A stretch of DNA of 64,000 bases. It comes from CBDFKU01 sp965248975. GTDB taxonomy: Bacteria > Chloroflexota > Dehalococcoidia > Lucifugimonadales > JAGWBF01. The position numbers and the translations under genes were made by a program. Within the stretch, counting starts at the first letter, position 1. Every line of letters starts with the position of its first letter. The DNA lies in NCBI GenBank assembly GCA_965248975.1, contig CBDFKU010000010.1:1-64000 (forward strand), given 5' to 3'. The notes beneath the pieces are model-generated. The model had not been told where the DNA came from, ran no database searches, and saw only the letters and a list, made by a program, of their open reading frames with translations. Below are positions 33,115 through 39,817 of this stretch, piece by piece.

Positions 33115-33421
33115 GGTCCCTCCCAGGACAGAATGACCTGATATATCCTACCTCAGATGCGACATTAGATAAAGCCAACGGGCATCAAAAAAGGGGAAGT
33201 TGTCACCGCTCGTGGTGAGCCAGTCGAACCACGTGCCGGCTAGATCACCGGGTTCCAGGCCCTACTTTTGGGGGATGGCAAGATCGCCTTTTCTACCGAT
33301 TACAAAAACCCTGGCCGCAGGTATCATAGACATTGAGTTGGACGCCATTGAATCCACATCTTACCATTTAGGTGATCATACACATATGAAGAATCTAATC
33401 AAACAGGAATAGGAGGGAGAC
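33115..33421. other. 307-bp intergenic region with a dispersed repeat
   Basis: No supported gene. The AT content is higher than around it (about 33280-33410). 33206-33233 is a reverse-complement copy of the dispersed repeat at 17161. TTACAA (33300-33305) and TATCAT (33322-33327), 16 nt apart, are a weak promoter candidate for the downstream gene. Confidence 0.5.
33206..33233. repeat. Dispersed repeat, copy 2
   Basis: CCGCTCGTGGTGAGCCAGTC continuing to GAACCACG; reverse complement of the 17163-17190 copy with a few mismatches. Confidence 0.6.
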
Positions 33422-33712
33422 ATGGCAGCATACTTAATTGTAGCCGTTTACGACGTCACCGACCCGGCGGGGTTTGAGGAATACCTAAATCTCGCGGGGC
33501 CAACGCTTGCCAGCTATGGAGGCAAGTCCATAGCTTACAGTGAATCGGTTGAAGTCATGGAGGGCGACTGGGCCCCTCAAGGTTTCATGGTAGCAGAGTT
33601 CGAATCCCTGGAGCAGGCCAAACGGTGGTACAACTCCCCGGAGTACCAGGCGGAGTTGCCCATGCGCAAGAATTCCACTAATAGCGGCCTGATAATGGGC
33701 GCGCCTATGTGA
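33422..33712 (+). CDS. DUF1330 family protein
   Basis: 96 aa, the normal size of this ferredoxin-like-fold (dimeric alpha-beta barrel) family; AYLIVAVYDVTDPAGFEEYL and EFESLEQAKRWYNSPEYQ are typical. Function is not established. AGGAGGGAGAC precedes the ATG. Confidence 0.88.
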   Translation: MAAYLIVAVYDVTDPAGFEEYLNLAGPTLASYGGKSIAYSESVEVMEGDWAPQGFMVAEFESLEQAKRWYNSPEYQAELPMRKNSTNSGLIMGAPM

Positions 33713-33719
33713 TCCCTCT

Positions 33720-33800
33720 CTACCTCGCTTCACCCAGTAGTTGCCGGGCGATGGTCTGGCGCTGTATCTCCGACGTTCCCTCGAAAGGAGCAAAGCCAAT
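33720..33800 (-). pseudogene. Remnant of an acyl-CoA dehydrogenase C-terminus
   Basis: The minus-strand frame ends with FAPFEGTSEIQRQTIARQLL and a stop at 33720; EGTSEIQR..IARxLL is the hallmark C-terminus of acyl-CoA dehydrogenases. Upstream of FAPFEG the frame no longer resembles the family. Only about 26 codons survive, overlapping the ribosome-binding region of the next plus-strand gene. Confidence 0.6.
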
Positions 33801-34293
33801 GGTACTTCGAGCACTTTCCGGGTTAATGATCAACCAAAGCGGCCTACAAGGGAGAGCGCAAGCCCTTATCCTGGCCCCTCCAAGTAGTGTCTTTCGGCTG
33901 GTATCCGATATCACTAGGATGGGTGAGTGGAGCCCGGAATCTCGCCGTTGTGAATGGCTGGATGATCTGAGGGCAGCGTCCGTCGGAGCCAGGTTCAGGG
34001 GCTATAATCAACGAGGCTGGCTAAAATGGCGGATGAACTGCACAGTGACCGCCTTCGAACCTGATCGGGTCTTTGCCTTCGAGGTGTCGACCCCTGGGGG
34101 ACGGTTGCAGACCCGATGGCGGTATGAGCTTGAGCCTACCGAGGCCGGTACTATCCTCACCGAGTCGTTCGAAGTGCTGTGGTATAAGCCCGTCATAACC
34201 CGCCTGTTGTTCGGAGGGCCGCAGCGCCGGCTTGCCCAGCTTGAGGACAGTGCTCGTCAGACACTTGACCGTATCAAAGCTGCCGCCGAATGA
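33799..34293 (+). CDS. SRPBCC-family protein (polyketide cyclase/START-like)
   Basis: 164 aa with a START/Bet v1-like helix-grip pattern: ILAPPSSVFRLVSDITRMGEWSP, WLDDLRAASVGARFRG, YELEPTEAGTILTESFE. Likely binds a hydrophobic ligand. I chose ATG 33799 because GGAG lies 8 nt upstream; another ATG at 33823 would give the more usual family start. The upstream part of the frame is acyl-CoA dehydrogenase remnant antisense. Confidence 0.75.
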   Translation: MVLRALSGLMINQSGLQGRAQALILAPPSSVFRLVSDITRMGEWSPESRRCEWLDDLRAASVGARFRGYNQRGWLKWRMNCTVTAFEPDRVFAFEVSTPGGRLQTRWRYELEPTEAGTILTESFEVLWYKPVITRLLFGGPQRRLAQLEDSARQTLDRIKAAAE

Positions 34294-34447
34294 CAACGGG
34301 CGGCGACACCCGGAGTAGTCCAAGCGTCACAATCGTGACCATTCCTGGCACAAAGATCTGGAACAGCTTGCTGACCGGTGTCCTCTCTGGCTAATACTCC
34401 ACTGGCAAGCTATGTAAAAGTTACTTAGGCAGTATCCCTTGCAGTGT

Positions 34448-35116
34448 TTATCGGGCTGCTGTCCGGAGGAAGCGCTTCTTCACCTTCACGTACGCCGTCA
34501 CCAGGTGCACCAGCGGGCTGGACCGATGTCCCGCCATGGTTCCGGCTTCCACGGCCCGTACGAATGAGGCGGCCGAGCCGTCGAATCCATCCAGCTCGGT
34601 GTAGGCGGAGCCCAGTTCTCCCGGTGTGTGGGCGTCGCTCACCGCCAGGGGCGTCAATGAGGCCTCGGCGGCAAGGCGGCGGCACTTCTTCAAGTCGCCC
34701 GGCAGGATGGTCCGGGCGTTCATCACCTCCACCATGTCCACGTAGGGGAGGATCTCTCGAAGGGCGTCCGGGGCAAGAGGTCCTCTCCGCACGGTGTCAA
34801 AGGGGTGAGGCACCACGACGAGGCCGCCCTGGTCCTTGATGCGCCGCACCGTCTCCAGCGGAGGCAGACCACGGGGGACCTCCTCTTCCAGGAAGAGGCC
34901 GATGATGTCACCATGAGTAGACATCACCTCTTCTCCGATTATCACCGGAAAATCGGCCTGTTCCCGTACCGCAATGGCACCTTCTATGGTGTTGTGGTCT
35001 GTGACCGCGATGCAGTTCAAACCCTGTTTCTCGCACCGCCTGACCACCACCTCCGGCGAAGTATCGCAGTCGCCGGAAAACCGGGTGTGCATGTGGAAGT
35101 CGCCCTTGAGCCGCAT
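34448..35116 (-). CDS. PHP-domain metal-dependent phosphoesterase
   Basis: 222 aa PHP protein: metal ligands in GDFHMHTRFSGDC, VTDHNTIEGA, VVVPHPFD and AVSDAHTPGELG. Family members hydrolyse phosphoesters such as nucleotides or polymerase products. ATG at 35116 is 14 nt after the epimerase stop; the longer frame to 35281 overlaps that gene. Cotranscribed with the sugar-modifying genes; target unknown. Confidence 0.85.
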   Translation of the reverse strand: MRLKGDFHMHTRFSGDCDTSPEVVVRRCEKQGLNCIAVTDHNTIEGAIAVREQADFPVIIGEEVMSTHGDIIGLFLEEEVPRGLPPLETVRRIKDQGGLVVVPHPFDTVRRGPLAPDALREILPYVDMVEVMNARTILPGDLKKCRRLAAEASLTPLAVSDAHTPGELGSAYTELDGFDGSAASFVRAVEAGTMAGHRSSPLVHLVTAYVKVKKRFLRTAAR

Positions 35117-35130
35117 CCCGTCCCCTGGGT

Positions 35131-36165
35131 CTAGAACAGGCCCCTGAGGAGCCTGAGCGCCTTCTGCCGTACGGCCTGGCGATGGGTCGAGCCGTAGATC
35201 GAGGCCGATTCCTGGAAGTGGTTGATGTACCAGTCGTAAGAATCGGCGAACATCTGGGCATTGCTGTCGTGGGGCTGCCATCCCAGCAGGCTCTTGGCCT
35301 TGGAGATGTCGAAGTAAAAGGGCTTGTCCGCCACCTTGTACTGCCAGTCCATCAGCGGCGACAGCCGCATGAGGTCCAGTACCTGGAGGGGTATCTTGGC
35401 CATGGGAGCCGGGATCGAGATGACCCGGGAGCCAGAGCCGGCGTGCCTCACCAGGGACTCCAAGTCGCCTCTCACGGTCGAAAATTCCTCTGCGCCGATG
35501 TTAAAGTCGTCGTTGCTGCCCTTTTCGGCGGCCAAAATGGAGGCCTCTACCACGTCCCGGGAGCTCACGAACTGGAACAGGTTGGTCCCGGAGCCAATGA
35601 TGGGGATGCGCTTGCCTGCCTTTATCCAGTCGAAGAGGATGTGGAAGATGCCGAGCCGTTCCGTTCCCACAATGGTCCTGGGCCTGAGAATGCATACCCT
35701 GAGGCCCTCTCGGCGATGCTTTCTGATCTCCTCTTCGCCCTGAAACTTGGCGTTGCCGTAATAGCCCATGGGGCCTTGCGCCGTTTCCTCAGTCACGGGT
35801 AATTGCCGGGGCACTCCGAACACAGCGCTGGTGGATATATGCACCACCTGGCCCACGCCGTGCTCTAAACATGCCCCCAGAACGTTGCGCGTCCCGCCGG
35901 CGTTGATGGAGGTGTAGTTTTTCTTACCACGGGTGGGAAGGACCGCCGCCGCCAGATGGAATACCGTGTCCACATCGCGGCAGGCTTCGCTTACCAGGCT
36001 GGCGTCCCTGACGTCGCCCCGGATGAACTCTATCCTGTCCTCCAGCTCCGAGTCATAGGGGTCGTTGATGTCCAGGGTTCGGACACGACAACCGTCCGCG
36101 ACCAGGCGTCGGACCAGGCCGATGCCTAGAAATCCCGATCCCCCGGTGACCAGTACCTTGTTCAA
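35131..36165 (-). CDS. NAD-dependent epimerase/dehydratase
   Basis: 344 aa extended SDR: TGGSGFLGIGLV, DTVFHLAAAV, catalytic Tyr/Lys in YYGNAK, and LRPRTIVG. Resembles 3-beta-HSD/UDP-sugar epimerase families. ATG overlaps the stop region of the VanZ gene, so VanZ-epimerase-PHP are one transcript. Probably modifies a lipid-linked or nucleotide sugar. Confidence 0.87.
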   Translation of the reverse strand: MNKVLVTGGSGFLGIGLVRRLVADGCRVRTLDINDPYDSELEDRIEFIRGDVRDASLVSEACRDVDTVFHLAAAVLPTRGKKNYTSINAGGTRNVLGACLEHGVGQVVHISTSAVFGVPRQLPVTEETAQGPMGYYGNAKFQGEEEIRKHRREGLRVCILRPRTIVGTERLGIFHILFDWIKAGKRIPIIGSGTNLFQFVSSRDVVEASILAAEKGSNDDFNIGAEEFSTVRGDLESLVRHAGSGSRVISIPAPMAKIPLQVLDLMRLSPLMDWQYKVADKPFYFDISKAKSLLGWQPHDSNAQMFADSYDWYINHFQESASIYGSTHRQAVRQKALRLLRGLF

Positions 36166-36650
36166 TCCTCACCTCCTGCGCCGCCCCTCACTTCTCCGCC
36201 ACGGCGCATCGATGTCCGATTGTCTGAGCCACCGCGCAACTCCGGGCGGATGAGAAACCTGACCACACGGTTCAGGACGACCACGGTGAGTCCGCCACAG
36301 ACTGCCCCGACGATGTTTGTCAGCATGTCTAGGAGCGAGGCCTCTCTGCCAGGCACGTATGCTTGGTACACTTCCGTGGTGATGCCCCAGACGAGTCCCA
36401 GCAAAAAAGCCGCCGTAATAGCGAGCAAGGTGCGTTGACGGACAGGCAGCAAGTGAATATCATGGGATGCCAAGGCTCCCAGCACACCAAAGAGCGCCAA
36501 GTGCCCAAGGACCGCTTTAGCCTGAGCTCCGGGGTCTCCGGGTCCCAGGTTGGGAACTCCTGGATCTCCCGAAGAAGCGGTGAACATGATGAAGGCCATC
36601 CATCCGATGGTGGCCGCCAGCGAAACGCCGAAAAGAAAGCGCCGCATCAT
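36162..36650 (-). CDS. VanZ-like membrane protein
   Basis: 162 aa with about four hydrophobic segments (residues ~5-25, ~45-62, ~72-92, ~108-130). Between segments 3 and 4 it has the VanZ signature GITTEVYQAYVPGREASLLDMLTNIVG, broken here as GITTEVYQAY and GREASLLDMLTN. Inner-membrane protein of unclear biochemical role, found with envelope glycan genes. Confidence 0.82.
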   Translation of the reverse strand: MMRRFLFGVSLAATIGWMAFIMFTASSGDPGVPNLGPGDPGAQAKAVLGHLALFGVLGALASHDIHLLPVRQRTLLAITAAFLLGLVWGITTEVYQAYVPGREASLLDMLTNIVGAVCGGLTVVVLNRVVRFLIRPELRGGSDNRTSMRRGGEVRGGAGGED

Positions 36651-36808
36651 GTCTTACGCTTCCCCCCGGGGACGTGACATGTTCTGTAATGAGTCGCCAT
36701 GGGTGGATGTTAGCATCGTGAAGCGGCTGGCATCATATTTGTGGATAGTGTAACATAGTCGAGGTCGACAGAAGCCGCATCTTACCCTATGAATTTCGGG
36801 AATGGTAG

Positions 36809-37620
36809 ATGGACGAGGAAACTCAAGGTATAGATATGGGCCGCTATATAGGGCTCGTGTTACGGTGGTGGTGGATAATAGCGGCGGCGGTGGTACTATT
36901 CGCCGCACTGGCATACGTCTACAGTACTTCGACTAAGAGCACGGTCTACACAGCCAAAGCCACCATTCTCATACAGGAGTCCAGGAGCGGTCTGGCGCCC
37001 GGTTTCGGAGACGTCCAGGCAAGCCGGGAGCTCACCCGGACCTATCAGGAGCTCCTGACGACCTCCCACCTGCTCCAGCTGGTAATCGACGAGTTGGGGT
37101 TGTCCGACCGTCCCGAAGACCTTCGGGACCAGGTCAATGTGTCGGTCCGTTCCGGAACTCCTCTCATGGACGTGGAAGTCCGGCGTGGCGACCTCGACTC
37201 ACCGGCTTTGATCGCCAACACCCTGACCCAGGTCTTCATACAGGACAGACAGACCACCCGACTGGCCGAGATCCGGCGTCTGGAGGTGGCGGCCGAGGCT
37301 CAGGGAATCGATACCACTTCCTTACGCGAATCTCACTCAGCACCCTGGGGAGCATCAACGTCATCGAGGAAGCCTCCCTAGTGAAGTCCTTCGTGACTCC
37401 CTCGACGCGAAAGAACATGCTGCTGGCCGGTCTGCTGGGGGTGTTCCTGGGGGTGCTGCTGGCCTTTTTAGCCGACTATTCCAGCAACAAGATCAGCTCG
37501 GTGGAGCAGATAGACGGCGACAGCAGGAACGGCTCAAAGCCAAGTACGAGTAACGGGACATCCAAGCTGAGCAAGTTGCGCGACCGTGTAGGCCAGCTAT
37601 TGCGCCCGGGCGGGCACTAG
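36809..37620 (+). pseudogene. Wzz-like chain-length determinant, frameshifted
   Basis: Residues 1-~175 (36809 onward) give an N-terminal TM segment (WWWIIAAAVVLFAALAYVYS) and the Wzz periplasmic domain; the frame then stops at 37381. The -1 frame over the same bases reads LSTLGSINVIEEASL and continues through MLLAGLLGVFLGVLLAFLAD (second TM) to 37620. One missing base near 37333 (after CTCA) restores a single ~270 aa protein controlling polysaccharide chain length. Biological inactivation or an assembly indel are both possible. The 37381 ATG-like start alone is not a gene. Confidence 0.75.
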
Positions 37621-37677
37621 CGGGGTCCTTCTACCGCTGTCGGCGGACGGCCCGGACCATCGCCGGCACTCTACGGA

Positions 37678-37917
37678 CTAGGCTCCCCCGGCAGCTGCCA
37701 AGGCGGCCTCCAGCTTTGGCGGGCTATATCCCACTACCTTCTGGTTGTTTATCGTGGTCACGGGGGTGCTTCTGTGGCCCAACGCCAGCAGGTCCTGCCG
37801 GGCCTCTTCATCCAAGGAAACGTTCCTCTCCGTAAAGGGGATGCCCTTTCGTGAAAGATACACTTTCACCATATGGCAGGGCCCTCAACCTACAGAGGTG
37901 TAAACGGTTATATCCAT
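37678..37917 (-). CDS. Glutaredoxin/NrdH-like redoxin, predicted selenoprotein (UGPC active site)
   Basis: Standard reading sees only 64 aa from 37872, lacking the active site. Upstream in the same frame an ATG at 37917 gives MDITVYTSVG-UGA-GPCHMV..., so a TGA (37887-37885) stands at the first Cys of the CxxC redox motif, giving U-G-P-C. The thioredoxin-fold cis-Pro follows (RSTPVTTIN). A 7-bp hairpin (GTGAAAG/CTTTCAC, loop TGTAT) sits at the SECIS position. 79 aa with Sec11, normal length for the family. ATG overlaps the FTR stop (TAATG). It would be a small dithiol-type (selenol) reductant, plausibly fed by the FTR encoded just before it. Confidence 0.88.
37851..37869 (-). promoter_or_regulatory. 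Candidate bacterial SECIS hairpin (redoxin)
   Basis: Perfect 7-bp stem GTGAAAG/CTTTCAC with loop TGTAT; the loop begins at base 26 counted from the T of the TGA, and its second base is G. Lies inside the coding sequence right after the UGPC motif, as bacterial SECIS elements do. Confidence 0.75.
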
Positions 37918-38354
37918 TACTCTGCTTCTCCCTTCGGTGTCCGCTGCGCATCCTTCCAATCGGCCTTAGACCGGTAGGGCTGATCGAATAGCCCTTCTCC
38001 GGGCTTCACTACCTCGTCTATGGTCTGGGTGAACTCTTCTCCTTGTTCGTATTTGCGAAGAAACTCTTCGCTAACGAAGAACATTCAAATACAGAACCCG
38101 TCTCTCTCGATGTCCTCATGATGCCGGTCGCAAGGACATATCTTTTTGCGATCCTCCACGGGATCGCCGCTTAGCGGCATTCAAGGGCAGTAGCGGTAGC
38201 CGTGGTTGACCTCATTTTCCGCAAGCCCCTGCTGAACCAGCTCCACGACCTCGGCTTCGGGAAAAAAACTGTAAGGTCCGCGCTCCACGTACTTCTCGGA
38301 GAAGCGCTTCGCTCCCTGCACCGCCTTCTCGATTGTCAGGTCCCGTTTCTCCAT
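37917..38354 (-). CDS. Ferredoxin:thioredoxin reductase catalytic subunit, predicted double selenoprotein
   Basis: Missed by standard ORF calling because of two in-frame TGAs (38183-38181, 38087-38085). Read through, 145 aa: GYRYCP-U58, 14 residues, C73PC75, 12 residues, C88I-U90-MFFVSEEF. This is the FTR catalytic-chain pattern CPC-x(n)-CPC-x(n)-CHC, with Sec replacing the last Cys of the first and third motifs. In Synechocystis FTR those two (Cys57, Cys87) form the redox-active disulfide, and the other four bind the [4Fe-4S] cluster; all four cluster Cys are kept here. Both TGAs have SECIS-like hairpins. GGGAG lies 7 nt before ATG 38354; 15 nt after the upstream gene. It would take single electrons from ferredoxin and reduce a redoxin. 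Confidence 0.9.
38055..38071 (-). promoter_or_regulatory. Candidate SECIS hairpin for FTR Sec90
   Basis: 7-bp stem GCGAAGA/TCTTCGC with a 3-nt loop GTT (G first, then U). The loop starts at base 24 from the T of the TGA at 38087. Confidence 0.75.
38148..38167 (-). promoter_or_regulatory. Candidate SECIS hairpin for FTR Sec58
   Basis: 7-bp stem GCGATCC/GGATCGC with loop CGTGGA (G second, then U). The loop starts at base 24 from the T of the TGA at 38183, the same spacing as in the OsmC gene. Confidence 0.75.
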
Positions 38355-38369
38355 CCACAGTCTCCCAAG

Positions 38370-38747
38370 TTACGACGAGGACGCGGCGCCCGCATCGGGT
38401 CGACCAGTCCGCATGGCGGCATGGATCTCACACGACATCGCCTGGAATTGTCCCACTTTACCCTTTAGATGCTGGACAAGGCCCGGGAGAACCTCTTCTA
38501 CCTGGGCCAGAGTCTTCGATTTCGCAACCTCGAGGCTCAGAAGGGCCGCTGTACCGCAATCACAGCTCACCGAGAAGTATACTTTGTGGAAGCTCGAGTT
38601 CGCCGAGAAATCCAGCTTGAACCCCTTTAGAAGGGTGAGGTCGGTCTCCCCGGCGGTGGCTTCGGCGCAAAGCGAACGAACCTCTTCCAGGCTCACGGTA
38701 GACCCCCGTAGCTCCACAGGGTTCGTAGGGTCAGATTTCGTAGCCAT
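38370..38747 (-). CDS. Uncharacterised protein, first gene of the seleno-redox operon
   Basis: 125 aa, no family recognised. Visible: SLEEVRSLCAEA, FKLDFSANSSFHKVYFSVSCDCGTA split as FKLDFSANSS and SVSCDCG, a likely paired Cys, and a helical C-terminus (TLAQVEEVLPGLVQHLKGK). No TGA interruption, signal peptide or TM segment. It is followed after 15 nt by the FTR gene. ATG at 38747 (a TTG lies 2 codons upstream) has no Shine-Dalgarno and sits only a few bases after the predicted transcription start, so translation may be leaderless. A role in thiol/selenol redox is inferred from context only. Confidence 0.7.
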   Translation of the reverse strand: MATKSDPTNPVELRGSTVSLEEVRSLCAEATAGETDLTLLKGFKLDFSANSSFHKVYFSVSCDCGTAALLSLEVAKSKTLAQVEEVLPGLVQHLKGKVGQFQAMSCEIHAAMRTGRPDAGAASSS

Positions 38748-38757
38748 ATTCAAGGGT

Positions 38758-38786
38758 ATTCTACCAATCTTGGGACGCCGAGTCCA
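38758..38786 (-). promoter_or_regulatory. Predicted promoter of the seleno-redox operon
   Basis: Minus strand TGGACT (38781-38786), 17 nt spacer, TAGAAT (38758-38763). The start point would fall near 38751, almost at the first start codon. Back to back with the queF promoter. Confidence 0.5.
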
Positions 38787-38823
38787 CCATAATCGATGGA
38801 ATGTAATGGGTGGTACACGAGCT

Positions 38824-38852
38824 TTGACACCGATGTGCGGTTCGCCTATGAT
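38824..38852 (+). promoter_or_regulatory. Predicted promoter of queFDCE
   Basis: Consensus TTGACA (38824-38829), exact 17 nt spacer, TATGAT (38847-38852), 30 nt upstream of the queF ATG. No preQ1 riboswitch fold is evident in the short leader. Confidence 0.75.
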
Positions 38853-38882
38853 ACGAGGGTATCCAGAAAAGGAAGTGCGCCC

Positions 38883-39335
38883 ATGGCAACCATACAGGCG
38901 TTACAGGAAAAGTACGAGAGCCTGGACAGGCGGATCACGGCCATCGGCGAGGAAACCATAGATGTCTCCTGCCTTCTAGCCTTCGAGTACGAGTACCCGG
39001 ACCGGGCTTCCCAGGTATCCATAGACACCGACGAGTTTACGGCCCTCTGTCCCTGGACCGGCCTGCCAGACTATGGAACCCTCACCATAACCTACGTCCC
39101 CGCCGGCCTGTGCATCGAACTGAAGTCGCTGAAGTATTATTTGCTGTCCTATCGTGACGTCGGAATCGTCCAGGAGCACGCAGCCAACCGGATCCTCCAG
39201 GACCTGGTTTCGCTGTGTCAGCCTCAATGGATGAAGGTGGTCCTGGACTACAAGGTGCGTGGCGGCCTTCATACCTCCGTCGTAGTGGAGCATCGGGTCA
39301 GTACCGAAGATGCGGAAGGCTTGGCCGAGGGATAG
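38883..39335 (+). CDS. queF: NADPH-dependent 7-cyano-7-deazaguanine (preQ0) reductase
   Basis: 150 aa unimodular QueF of the T-fold family; reduces the preQ0 nitrile to preQ1. The catalytic Cys56 and Asp63 are in ALCPWTGLPDYG, followed by the QueF motif ELKSLKYYLLSYRD. ATG 38883 has AGGA 9 nt upstream; the longer frame from 38796 overlaps the promoter. First gene of a complete preQ1 set with queD, queC, queE. Confidence 0.95.
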   Translation: MATIQALQEKYESLDRRITAIGEETIDVSCLLAFEYEYPDRASQVSIDTDEFTALCPWTGLPDYGTLTITYVPAGLCIELKSLKYYLLSYRDVGIVQEHAANRILQDLVSLCQPQWMKVVLDYKVRGGLHTSVVVEHRVSTEDAEGLAEG

Positions 39336-39339
39336 GGTT

Positions 39340-39765
39340 GTGGCAGCAGAGTACCGGGTCAGGATCGAAGTGGTCTTCGCCAGTGGACACCGTCTGCTGG
39401 GCCACGACGGCAAATGCGTCTTCCCCCATGGACACACCTATAGGGCCGAGATCTGGGTAGATTCGCCCACCCTGACAGAGTTGGGATTCGTGGTTGACTT
39501 CACCGAGCTCAAGGGCAAAATAAACGACTGGATCGAGGAGCATTGGGACCACGCCTTCCTGGCGAACAGCGTTGACGAGGAGCTCCTGGGCGCCCTGAGG
39601 GCGGTAGAAGGCAGCCGGGTGTTCGTGTTTCCCGATGAGAACCCTTCGGCCGAAGTCATGGCCCGGGAGCTCCACTGCCGGACGCGGGAGCTTTGCGGCG
39701 TGTCTCCTTCGGGCGTGCGAGTCTGGGAATCCCCCACCCAGTATGCCGAGTACCATGGGGACTGA
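39340..39765 (+). CDS. queD: 6-carboxy-5,6,7,8-tetrahydropterin synthase
   Basis: 141 aa QueD. Zinc His residues appear in SGHRLLGHDGK and HGHTYRAE, and the catalytic Cys in GKCVFPHGH; the second His/Asp region is EHWDHAFL. Converts dihydroneopterin triphosphate to CPH4. GTG start 4 nt after the queF stop. Confidence 0.92.
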   Translation: MAAEYRVRIEVVFASGHRLLGHDGKCVFPHGHTYRAEIWVDSPTLTELGFVVDFTELKGKINDWIEEHWDHAFLANSVDEELLGALRAVEGSRVFVFPDENPSAEVMARELHCRTRELCGVSPSGVRVWESPTQYAEYHGD

Positions 39766-39817
39766 GACACGAAAATTTCTTGTCCTGGTAGCCAGTTAGG
39801 GCCAGGGCCGTACAGCG

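Noticed and set aside
33200..33412. 70-aa ORF in the 33115-33421 gap
   Set aside because: Begins in a dispersed repeat, has no ribosome-binding site and no recognisable features.
37378..37384. TAG/TGA in the Wzz-like gene as possible recoding
   Set aside because: Similarity moves to another frame before the stop, so this is a frameshift, not a readthrough codon; no redox Cys is expected there.
37381..37620. Stand-alone 79-aa membrane protein
   Set aside because: Its TM segment and preceding frame are the C-terminus of the Wzz-like protein.
38754..38882. preQ1 riboswitch upstream of queF
   Set aside because: A consensus promoter lies only ~30 nt from the ATG, leaving no room for the aptamer, and its conserved motifs are absent.
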